Both the position numbers and the translations under genes were made by a program. Below the pieces are notes generated by a model, which saw nothing but the letters and a program-made list of their open reading frames with translations, did not search any database and was not told where the DNA came from. A stretch of 64,000 nucleotides of DNA from assembly GCA_020161135.1 (NCBI GenBank), contig JAIUOB010000001.1:310001-374000 (forward strand). The letters are read 5' to 3'. Of the stretch, positions 49,838-56,913 are shown piece by piece. The first letter of the stretch is position 1. Every line of letters starts with the position of its first letter. The DNA is from Gemmatimonadota bacterium. Its GTDB lineage: Bacteria; Gemmatimonadota; Gemmatimonadetes; Gemmatimonadales; Gemmatimonadaceae.

Positions 49838-50233
49838 GTGGCGACCCTGCGCTGGGTGCCGCGGCTCGTCCTGGACGCTGCGCACCTGGACCAGCTGCGT
49901 GAGCACGGCGGTCTTCCAGGCGTTCGGGATGAACATGCGCTGGCCGCGGCCCTGGCACGCCCGCAGCAGAAGCACCACTACGAGCCGGATTCGGATCTGG
50001 CGACCTTGGCGGCGGCGTATGCGTTTGGGCTCGCCAAGGCGCATCCGTACAACGACGGCAACAAGCGGGCAGCATTCCTCGCGGCGATGATCTTTCTCGG
50101 CTTGAACGGCAAGGATCTCGACGCGACTGAAGTTGAAGTCGTTCAGGTGGTGACGGCGCTGGTGGCAGGATCACTCACCGAGGTCGCTCTCGCGACGTGG
50201 ATGCGTGAGCGACTGGTTGGGCTGAAGCTGTAG
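49838..50233 (+). CDS. doc: Doc-family (Fic fold) toxin
   Basis: 131 residues from GTG 49838, 3 bases after the antitoxin stop. The Fic/Doc motif AHPYNDGNKRAAFLA (H69, D73, N75, K76, R77) matches the Doc consensus HxFx(D/N)(A/G)NKR. Doc phosphorylates elongation factor EF-Tu and stops translation. Phd is its usual antitoxin; here the partner is an AbrB-type protein, a pairing also known from other genomes. The length and early residues (LDAAHLDQLREHGGLPGVRD) fit full-length Doc. Confidence 0.88.
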   Translation: MATLRWVPRLVLDAAHLDQLREHGGLPGVRDEHALAAALARPQQKHHYEPDSDLATLAAAYAFGLAKAHPYNDGNKRAAFLAAMIFLGLNGKDLDATEVEVVQVVTALVAGSLTEVALATWMRERLVGLKL

Positions 50234-50379
50234 CTTTCCGGTGGCCATGGCGCCCAAGTTCAGAAGCAAAGCGACCCACGCGGAGCCGTCTACGACGACA
50301 ATCTGTGGGCCGCTTTGTCTGCTGCAATGCCTCGTTGGGCGGCCGAGCGCATGGTCGTAGACAGTCAGTCGCGAGTCAG

Positions 50380-51321
50380 CTACTCGTTACCGTACTCGGG
50401 CTCATAATCTGGTTCCCGCTCATCCTCGCGTACGAAATCCGCTGGCAGGCCCGCGACTGCGACCTCGTCACGCCCTTCTACCCTGAGACCGCACTCGGGA
50501 CAGCGGAACTCCTCGACGTCGTACGTTGTGATCACCACCTCGGAGTACATCGGGCCCCACTCTGGATCTGAATCCGCCTCGACGGTTTGCACCTCCTCGT
50601 CCGCGACTGATCCAAGCATCCATCCTTTCATTCCACACGCAGGGCACGCCTGTTCCTCTACAGCGTCCGCGGCTTCCGAGAAGCGAGGTGGAATCGGCCG
50701 GGCGTTCGATCGAGCCTCTGCGTCACTGCGCTCCTGCGAGCCGGGCGGGAACCGAAGATCCATCTCGCGGCGGCGCCGTTCGATTCTGCCCAGGACGGTC
50801 TGCCGAAGGAGTTCCGCAGCATCACGAAGAATCTCCCGCACACGTTGCCCTTCGTCGTTCCCCAGCCAGTCATCGAGCGTTCTGGCCTGACTGGCGACCA
50901 GAACATCGACAGCACGCCAGAACTGCGGAACCCAGGATCGCGGGTCGAGACCAGTGACCGGCGTTTCTCCAGAGTGCAGCTCTGCATTACGCCTGTTGGC
51001 CATGAGGAGGCACTCGCGCTCCATACGTTCGTCGAAAGCGTCCACGGCGCTCTTGAGGCGCTCGAAAACCGTCTTCGCCGGTATCGATTTGTGGTTAGTG
51101 CCTGTCGGACGCCCCGCGGCGGTCAGGAGGCTTGGCAGGTGGGATGGGTCCGCGACAAGGGTTGGGTGCAGGTGTGCCAGAGCTGCCTTGCCCAGCACCT
51201 CCAATGCTATCGCGGCCCATAGGTGGTACTCGATTGCATCATCGTTGTCGCGTGCGTGAAGGGCTCGGTCAACGAAGAGCTTCGATTTTGCCCAAAGCGA
51301 CTGGTGGTCGAACGCTGGCAC
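50380..51321 (-). CDS. HEPN-like domain and zinc-ribbon protein, unknown function
   Basis: 313 residues from GTG 51321, 13 bases after the dioxygenase stop. An alternative start at 51402 would overlap that gene by 68 bases. Residues 1-190 are helical: AIEYHLWAAIALEVLGKAAL and the motif RRNAELHSG. This contains R111-N-A-E-L-H116, the Rx4H (RNxxxH) signature of HEPN ribonucleases. Two CPxCG knuckles (EEQACPACGM and EFRCPECGLR) form a C-terminal zinc ribbon, followed by an acidic tail. HEPN enzymes are often toxins or defence nucleases. RNase activity is inference. Base composition is more AT-rich than the housekeeping genes. Confidence 0.6.
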   Translation of the reverse strand: MPAFDHQSLWAKSKLFVDRALHARDNDDAIEYHLWAAIALEVLGKAALAHLHPTLVADPSHLPSLLTAAGRPTGTNHKSIPAKTVFERLKSAVDAFDERMERECLLMANRRNAELHSGETPVTGLDPRSWVPQFWRAVDVLVASQARTLDDWLGNDEGQRVREILRDAAELLRQTVLGRIERRRREMDLRFPPGSQERSDAEARSNARPIPPRFSEAADAVEEQACPACGMKGWMLGSVADEEVQTVEADSDPEWGPMYSEVVITTYDVEEFRCPECGLRVEGRDEVAVAGLPADFVREDEREPDYEPEYGNE

Positions 51322-51334
51322 GATGGTCTGCCGA

Positions 51335-52000
51335 TTAGAGTACGTCGTACGTAGTACGGATGAGCGTGCGCTCACCGATTCGCTGCGCCAAGCCGCGCCC
51401 ATGAAGGACGCGCCAGTTGTCGAACAATAGCGATCGTCCGGGACGCCACTCCACAGTTACGGCCTGAGACGCCGCGATCGCTCGGGCGATCCAGTCCAGC
51501 AGATGTCGCGCTCCTCTCGTCAGGGGGATCATGCAGCCAGGATCAAGGCGGACAAACTGGCGCTCGCCACTCAAAACGGAGTCGACGAAGCTACAGGCGC
51601 CGTTCTTGAATGCGAACACTTCACGCAGTAGAGCGTGGCTCAGGTCCGGCGAGCAGTCGATTTCGTGCCAAGGATACAGGAGCGTAGGACGACCCTGTTC
51701 GTCAGCTTTGCACCGCAGCAGGACAAAGCGTGGGGGGACAGGCAGGTGGGCTCCGTCAGCGTGAGCGGGAAAGGCACCGATTCCATAGCGTGCGGTCAGA
51801 GACGGCCGCCGAGCGGTCTCCGCTGTCCGTGGACGTAGGGACGCTGCTGCGGCTCGTGAGGCTGTCGGCCGTAAACCGATGCTGTCCAGAACAGCTCTGT
51901 CATCCCATGAGCGCAACGGGAGCTCATCGGAGTCAAAGAGCGCCCAGCCCCTCGCCCGGACTCGCTCAATGATCTCGAAAGTGGTGTTCTGCTGGATCAT
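51335..52000 (-). CDS. TauD/TfdA-like Fe(II)/2-oxoglutarate dioxygenase
   Basis: 221 residues. The facial triad is visible: HxD in AHADGAHLPVPPRFVLL (H80, D82) and the distal His in LFDNWRVLHGRG (H200). The 2-oxoglutarate-binding Arg follows in RTLIRTTYDVL. It is shorter than TauD (283), with a reduced N-terminus. It would hydroxylate a small molecule or perhaps a macromolecule using O2 and 2-oxoglutarate. It is upstream of the HEPN/zinc-ribbon gene on the same strand, 13 bases apart. Its substrate is unknown. Confidence 0.75.
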   Translation of the reverse strand: MIQQNTTFEIIERVRARGWALFDSDELPLRSWDDRAVLDSIGLRPTASRAAAASLRPRTAETARRPSLTARYGIGAFPAHADGAHLPVPPRFVLLRCKADEQGRPTLLYPWHEIDCSPDLSHALLREVFAFKNGACSFVDSVLSGERQFVRLDPGCMIPLTRGARHLLDWIARAIAASQAVTVEWRPGRSLLFDNWRVLHGRGLAQRIGERTLIRTTYDVL

Positions 52001-52142
52001 GAGTTGTCCACAGTACTAGATGCCGCCCAACGCCCAGCTTTGCGACGGGGCCTGATAACAATGCGGCAGGCGAGCCCAGCGAGCCAGCCGCCAACCTTCA
52101 CTTGGTCCCGTCCGCAGCAGCGATCGTTGTGCTACCTCAGTG

Positions 52143-52895
52143 CTACTGTGCCACGCTCTGCCCAGAGGAGAGCAGTGCTTGAATGGCCGGCAGACCGATC
52201 GTGGTGTAGGCAACTGCTCGTGTGACAATCGTCTCAAGTTTGATGACCAGATCGAGAAAGTCGTTGACCTCCTTCACACTCGTGACTTCTGAGATCTTGT
52301 CCTTCATCCGTACCACGAACCCGACCGACGCATTCATTGCTGTGACGACTCCGTCTGCTCCACGGAGATTGTAGTTGGTCAGCGCCACGTCGATCTCATC
52401 CAGTTGCCTGAGAAGCTGGCGCTTCAGCTCCACGTCAATCTCCGCCTCGTTCAGCGATTGGCGTACGAGACGAACCTGCTGCAACAACTCGTCAACATCA
52501 GCTCTCGGAATCGCGCGTTCGCTGGAAAATGCGTTCATTCGCTCGGCAGAGAACTCAAGCGCGTTCAGCGCTTGCTGTAGCGGAGTGGAAACGGTGTGCC
52601 ATGGGTTCGCGTAGTTCGTTGACTTGAGGAGCTGTTCGACACTGTTGATGGAGCGCATGAACAGCTCCTGCTTGATCTCAGATCGACGGAGTACTTCCTG
52701 CTTTGCCTCTTCGATCAGTCTATAGGCATGTGCGAGCAGGTCGAATCCGCGACCGTGGTCTTGCTCAGAGCCACCCGAAATAGTCGCCCAAGCGGAAACA
52801 ATGGGGAGGTTTCCGTTTACTTGGACGGCTCGCGACATCAATTCGAACAGCCTGCCAGTCGCACTCACTCTTTCTGTCAACTCGTCTTCAGTCAT
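52143..52895 (-). CDS. Hypothetical helical protein, AT-richer island gene
   Basis: 250 residues from ATG 52895 (ATG 52913 would add six). The sequence is mostly heptad-like helix (ELLQQVRLVRQSLNEAEIDV, LKRQLLRQLDEIDVALTNY) with a hydrophobic end (AVAYTTIGLPAIQALL). No enzyme motif, signal peptide or DNA-binding motif was recognised. The stretch is clearly lower in GC than its surroundings, suggesting recent transfer. It lies at the right end of the accessory island before the antiporter gene. Function unknown. Confidence 0.6.
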   Translation of the reverse strand: MTEDELTERVSATGRLFELMSRAVQVNGNLPIVSAWATISGGSEQDHGRGFDLLAHAYRLIEEAKQEVLRRSEIKQELFMRSINSVEQLLKSTNYANPWHTVSTPLQQALNALEFSAERMNAFSSERAIPRADVDELLQQVRLVRQSLNEAEIDVELKRQLLRQLDEIDVALTNYNLRGADGVVTAMNASVGFVVRMKDKISEVTSVKEVNDFLDLVIKLETIVTRAVAYTTIGLPAIQALLSSGQSVAQ

Positions 52896-53193
52896 CGTCT
52901 CCTCGTTATGCATAACGCGGATTAGCCTGCAGGAAGAAGCTGCAGCCCGCGACGTATCCGTCAGATTCCTGCAGCAGAATCCAACAGCCAGCAAGCGGCC
53001 TCGACGATACCAATGCGTTCCCAAGCAACAACTTGTCGCCGCGTCGGTCGCGCTGACCGATCTGCTTCTGCGGCTCGCTACGCAGCAGAACACCGATTCG
53101 CACCGAGACGCGCGCACCCTAGCGAAGTGTGCGCTCGAGCCTCGCAAGCCTTGCAGGCCTCGCGTCACCCGCCGCCCCGCGCTCCGGGCCCCC

Positions 53194-54762
53194 TCAGTGC
53201 CCCACCCGCACACTCCGCATCGCATCCAAATCCAACTCCTGCTCCAAATCCCGCAACACCTCGTCCGAAATCGCACCCTCATTTCTGAGCCGCACCAGCA
53301 TCCGACGCTCGGCCTCCCGCATGCGGCTCCGCAGCTTGTGCCGTGAATGCCCCGCATCCGGGTCCCGGTGCTGCCGCAGCCGCTCGCGCAGCTCGCTCCG
53401 CAGCCACGCCACATCGGTCTCGTTGGCCCACCCCTCGCGCGCGGCATCGTCCAGCGCCTCGGCGGCCCGGCGCAACGCCTCCACCCGCGCGAACTGCTCC
53501 TCACGCCGATGGTGCGTCTCGGGCACGAACCGCATGCGCGTGATGATGGGCGCCAGCGACAACCCCTGCACCACCAGCGTGCACAAGATCACCGCCGTCG
53601 TCGCGTACAGGATTTCGTCGCGATAGGGGAACGGCGCCCCGTTGGCCAGCGTGAGCGGCAACGCCAGCGCGGTCGCATACGATACGATGCCACGCATGCT
53701 GGTCCACGCCACCAGGAACACGGCCTTGGGGCGCGGCACGGGGTCCGTCGCCGCCACGCGCTTGCTGAGCCACCGCGGCAGCCACGTGGCCAGCGGCACC
53801 CACACCAGGCGAATCACGATCGCCACCGCACTCAGCACCACACCGGGCCACAGCAACCCACCCAGCTCGCTCGGCGGCGTCTCGCGCACGAGCCCCGCCA
53901 CCTGCAGCCCGAGCAGCACGAAGATCATCGCGTTCAGCACGAACACGAACAGGTCCCACACCGCACGGCTCTGCACCCGCGAGCTGGGCCCCACCGCCGT
54001 GGAGAAGTGCTGCCGCGTGTACAATCCGCCCGCCACACACGCCAGCACCGCCGACACATGCAGCTCCTCGGCCACGATCCACGCCGCGAACGGCCCCGCC
54101 AGCGTCAGCAGCGTCTCGGCCAGCTCGTCCTGCGTGCGCTTCGCCGTCCAGATGAGGAGCCGCCCCACCCCGAGCCCGATGAGCACACCCACACCGGCAT
54201 CGAGGAAGAAGCGCACCAGCGACTCGCCGAAGCTGAACGCGCCGGTCACCGCGGCGGCCACGGCCGAGCGATAGAGGATGAGCGCCGACGCATCGTTGAC
54301 GAGACTCTCGCCCTCGAGAATCACGATGACGCGGCGCGGCACGGGAAGCCGCGACACCACCGCCGTGGCCGCCACCGCATCGGGCGGCGACACGATGGCG
54401 CCGAGCGCGATGGCCACCGCCCACGGCATGCCGGGATAGAGCTGCCGCGCCACCCACGCGATGCCGAGCGTCGTGGCCACCACGAGGCCGATGGCGAGCA
54501 GCCCGATGGGACGCCGGTTGGCCTTGAACTCGCGCAGTGACGTGAAGAACGCCGCCGCCCACAGGATGGGCGGCAGGAACACGAAGAACACCACCTCGGG
54601 CTCGAGCTCGGGCGCACGCACGGCGGGGAGCATTCCCAGCGCGAAGCCTGCCACCACCTGCAGGATGGGGGGCGGGAACGGCAGGCGACGGCCGAAGGCG
54701 GTGAGCGCCACGACGATGGACGCGAACGCCAGCCCGGCGAGAATCGGCGAGGCAGTGGTCAC
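53194..54762 (-). CDS. Na+/H+ antiporter, CPA1 family
   Basis: 522 residues. Twelve or so hydrophobic helices occupy residues 1-410. The ion-binding ND motif is LEGESLVNDASALIL and the conserved Arg motif is TSMRGIVSYATALAL; both are typical of bacterial NhaP/CPA1 exchangers. A hydrophilic C-terminal tail of about 110 residues (RREEQFARVEALRRAAEAL and DEVLRDLEQELDLDAM) is probably a cytosolic regulatory helix. It exchanges Na+ or K+ for H+ for pH and salt balance. Single gene, divergent from the OYE gene. Confidence 0.87.
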   Translation of the reverse strand: MTTASPILAGLAFASIVVALTAFGRRLPFPPPILQVVAGFALGMLPAVRAPELEPEVVFFVFLPPILWAAAFFTSLREFKANRRPIGLLAIGLVVATTLGIAWVARQLYPGMPWAVAIALGAIVSPPDAVAATAVVSRLPVPRRVIVILEGESLVNDASALILYRSAVAAAVTGAFSFGESLVRFFLDAGVGVLIGLGVGRLLIWTAKRTQDELAETLLTLAGPFAAWIVAEELHVSAVLACVAGGLYTRQHFSTAVGPSSRVQSRAVWDLFVFVLNAMIFVLLGLQVAGLVRETPPSELGGLLWPGVVLSAVAIVIRLVWVPLATWLPRWLSKRVAATDPVPRPKAVFLVAWTSMRGIVSYATALALPLTLANGAPFPYRDEILYATTAVILCTLVVQGLSLAPIITRMRFVPETHHRREEQFARVEALRRAAEALDDAAREGWANETDVAWLRSELRERLRQHRDPDAGHSRHKLRSRMREAERRMLVRLRNEGAISDEVLRDLEQELDLDAMRSVRVGH

Positions 54763-54889
54763 GCGCTACCCTACCGGGTCGCCGCGCTGGTCCGCAAGGC
54801 ACTCTCCCGGAGGTGCGTGCCTTTCTGCGTATCTTTCGCGGGTCGCCGGTACGCCGCACGGTCGCTCTCCGTCTTCAGCCCCACGCCGC

Positions 54890-55960
54890 ATGTCCGCCCT
54901 GTTCTCGCCCCTCACGCTGCGCGGCCTCACGCTCGCCAACCGCGTCGGCGTCTCGCCCATGTGCCAGTACTCGGGCGTCGACGGCGTGGCCACCGACTGG
55001 CACCTCGCGCACCTGGGTGCCTTCGCCACGGGGGGCGCGGCGCTGGTGTTCACCGAAGCGGTCGCGGTGGTGCCGGAAGGGCGCATCTCGCCGCAGTGCC
55101 TGGGCATCTGGAACGACGAGCAGTTGCCGATGCTGCATCGCATCACCGACTTCCTGCTCGCGCAGGGCGCGGTGCCGGGCATCCAGCTCGCGCATGCGGG
55201 GCGCAAGGCGAGCACAACGCGTCCGTGGGAAGGACACAAGGCGGTGCCCCCCGAGGCCGGCGGCTGGAGCAACGTGGTGGCGCCGAGCGCGATCGCGTTC
55301 AACGCCGACTATCCGCAGCCGGTCGCGCTCACGCGTGACGAGATTCCGGGCATCGTGGACGGCTTCGTGACGGGGGCGCAGCGCGCCCTCGCGGCGGGCT
55401 TTCGCGTGGCCGAGGTGCACGCGGCGCACGGATACCTGCTGCACCAGTTCCTGTCGCCGCTGTCGAACACACGCACCGACGACTACGGTGGCAGCTTCGA
55501 CAACCGCGTGCGGCTCACGCGCGAGGTGGTGCGTGGCGTGCGCGCGGTGTGGCCCGACGAGTGGCCGCTCTTCGTGCGGCTCTCCACCACCGACTGGGTG
55601 GAGGGCGGCTGGACGCTCGACGAGACGGTGCAGCTCAGCGCGCAGTTGCGCGAAGATGGCGCCGACGTGATCGACTGTTCGTCGGGCGGGCTGTCGCCGG
55701 CGCAGAAGATCGCGGTGGGGCCGGGGTATCAGGTGCCGTTCGCGCGGCGCGTGCGCGTGGAGGCGGGCGTGGCGACAGCGGCGGTGGGGTTGATCACCGA
55801 GCCGGCGCAGGCGGAGGCAATTGTCGCCGACGGCTCTGCGGACCTGGTGCTGCTGGCGCGCGAGATGCTGCGCAATCCGCACTGGGCGCTGCACGCCGCG
55901 CACGTGCTGGGTGGTGACGTGCGCTGGGCGAAGCAGTACGAGCGGGCGCGGCCGCGGTAG
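54890..55960 (+). CDS. NADH:flavin oxidoreductase, old yellow enzyme family (YqjM-like)
   Basis: 356 residues from ATG 54890. FMN-binding TIM barrel: the SPMCQYSG start is the YqjM-type signature with Cys near the flavin N5. The GIQLAHAGRKAS segment and HAAHGYLLHQFLSPLSNTR (His pair and substrate-binding region) are conserved. LVLLAREMLRNPHW ends the barrel. These enzymes reduce activated C=C bonds (enones, nitro compounds) using NAD(P)H. The natural substrate is usually unknown. The gene is divergent from the antiporter. Confidence 0.9.
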   Translation: MSALFSPLTLRGLTLANRVGVSPMCQYSGVDGVATDWHLAHLGAFATGGAALVFTEAVAVVPEGRISPQCLGIWNDEQLPMLHRITDFLLAQGAVPGIQLAHAGRKASTTRPWEGHKAVPPEAGGWSNVVAPSAIAFNADYPQPVALTRDEIPGIVDGFVTGAQRALAAGFRVAEVHAAHGYLLHQFLSPLSNTRTDDYGGSFDNRVRLTREVVRGVRAVWPDEWPLFVRLSTTDWVEGGWTLDETVQLSAQLREDGADVIDCSSGGLSPAQKIAVGPGYQVPFARRVRVEAGVATAAVGLITEPAQAEAIVADGSADLVLLAREMLRNPHWALHAAHVLGGDVRWAKQYERARPR

Positions 55961-55963
55961 GCG

Positions 55964-56635
55964 CTACGCGCCGCCCAGCTTGAGGATGTGCTGCCACTCG
56001 GCGGCGGTCACCGGCACCACGGACAGCCGCCCGACCTTCACCAGCGCCATGTCGGCCAGCGCGGGGTCGGCCTTGATGTCGGGGAGCGCGACGGGGCGCG
56101 GGAGTGCGCGCACGGCCTGCACGTCCACCATGAACCACGTCGGGTGCGCCGGGTCGGAGTCGGGGTCGTGATACGCGTGTGACGCATCGAACGCGGTGTG
56201 GTCGGGATACCCCTCACGCACCACTTCGCAGATGCCCACGATGGCCGACGGTTCGGCGTTCGAGTGATAGTAGAACGCCAGGTCGCCGCGCCGCATGCCG
56301 TCACGCATGAAGTTGCGCGCCGCCGTGTTGCGCACGCTGTCCCAGCAGGTGGTCTGCTGCGGTGCGGCCAGCAGGTCGTCGAACGAGAACACGTCCGGCT
56401 CCGACTTGACCAGCCAGTAGCGCACTTCGCCCGGCGCACGCGGCGCGAACACCGCGGCCCACTTGCCCTGCTCGTACGGCGCCGACTGAGGCGGCTTCTT
56501 CGGCGTCGTGCGCGGCGCCTTCTTCGCCGGCATCATGGGCTTCTTTGCTGTCTTCTTCGCGGCGGCCTTCTTCACCGGCGACGTCTTCGCGGCGGCCTTC
56601 TTCGCGGCCGGCTTCGCGGTCTTGCGGGCCGGCAT
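55964..56635 (-). CDS. EVE-domain protein with histone H1-like lysine/alanine N-terminal tail
   Basis: 223 residues from ATG 56635. Residues 1-60 are a low-complexity PAKK/AAKK tail (KKAAAKKTAKK, KKAPRTTPKK) like histone H1 or HU-extension tails. Residues 75-223 are an EVE domain (VRYWLVKSEPDVFSFDDL, TCWDSVRNTAARNFM, RRGDLAFYYHSNAEP), which binds modified bases in the PUA-like fold. Many EVE proteins read modified RNA or DNA. The tail could hold it on nucleic acid; this is inference. It starts 2 bases after the FmdB-like gene. Confidence 0.8.
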   Translation of the reverse strand: MPARKTAKPAAKKAAAKTSPVKKAAAKKTAKKPMMPAKKAPRTTPKKPPQSAPYEQGKWAAVFAPRAPGEVRYWLVKSEPDVFSFDDLLAAPQQTTCWDSVRNTAARNFMRDGMRRGDLAFYYHSNAEPSAIVGICEVVREGYPDHTAFDASHAYHDPDSDPAHPTWFMVDVQAVRALPRPVALPDIKADPALADMALVKVGRLSVVPVTAAEWQHILKLGGA

Positions 56636-56637
56636 GG

Positions 56638-56877
56638 TCAGTGCGCGCAGGCGCAGCCGGCGCCGCAACCACCCTGCGGCATGGCCGGGGTGCCAGTCGT
56701 GCCCCCCGCCGCGCCATGCGTGAAGGTCACGAGCCCACCCGTGAGCACGCGGCGCACAGGCGCCCCCGACTCGGGGTGGGAGGTGAGCGGCGCCTCGGCC
56801 ATCGACTGCCGCACTTCGAACCGCTGGGGCGCCTCACCCGGCGTGTGCGGGACGGTTTCGTAGACGTAGACGGGCAT
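56638..56877 (-). CDS. FmdB-like small protein with degenerate zinc ribbon
   Basis: 79 residues. It starts MPVYVYETVPHTPG and continues RFEVRQSMAEAPLTSHPESG and VRRVLTGG. The spacing is that of the FmdB regulatory zinc-ribbon family (MPxYEYxC then QSM-x-xPL-x-CPxCG). The four zinc cysteines are replaced (YET, SHPESG), so zinc binding at the normal site is lost. The C-terminus CGAGCACAH offers a new Cys-rich end. It is the first gene of a pair with the EVE gene. A known variant of the family, with uncertain function. Confidence 0.7.
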   Translation of the reverse strand: MPVYVYETVPHTPGEAPQRFEVRQSMAEAPLTSHPESGAPVRRVLTGGLVTFTHGAAGGTTGTPAMPQGGCGAGCACAH

Positions 56878-56913
56878 GTGTCGAAGATAGCCGCCCCGGC
56901 GTACATTCGCGCC

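Noticed and set aside
52001..52142. Short plus-strand frame at 52004-52225 as a small gene
   Set aside because: No ribosome site and it overlaps the start of the coiled-coil gene region antisense. Treated as an intergenic spacer.
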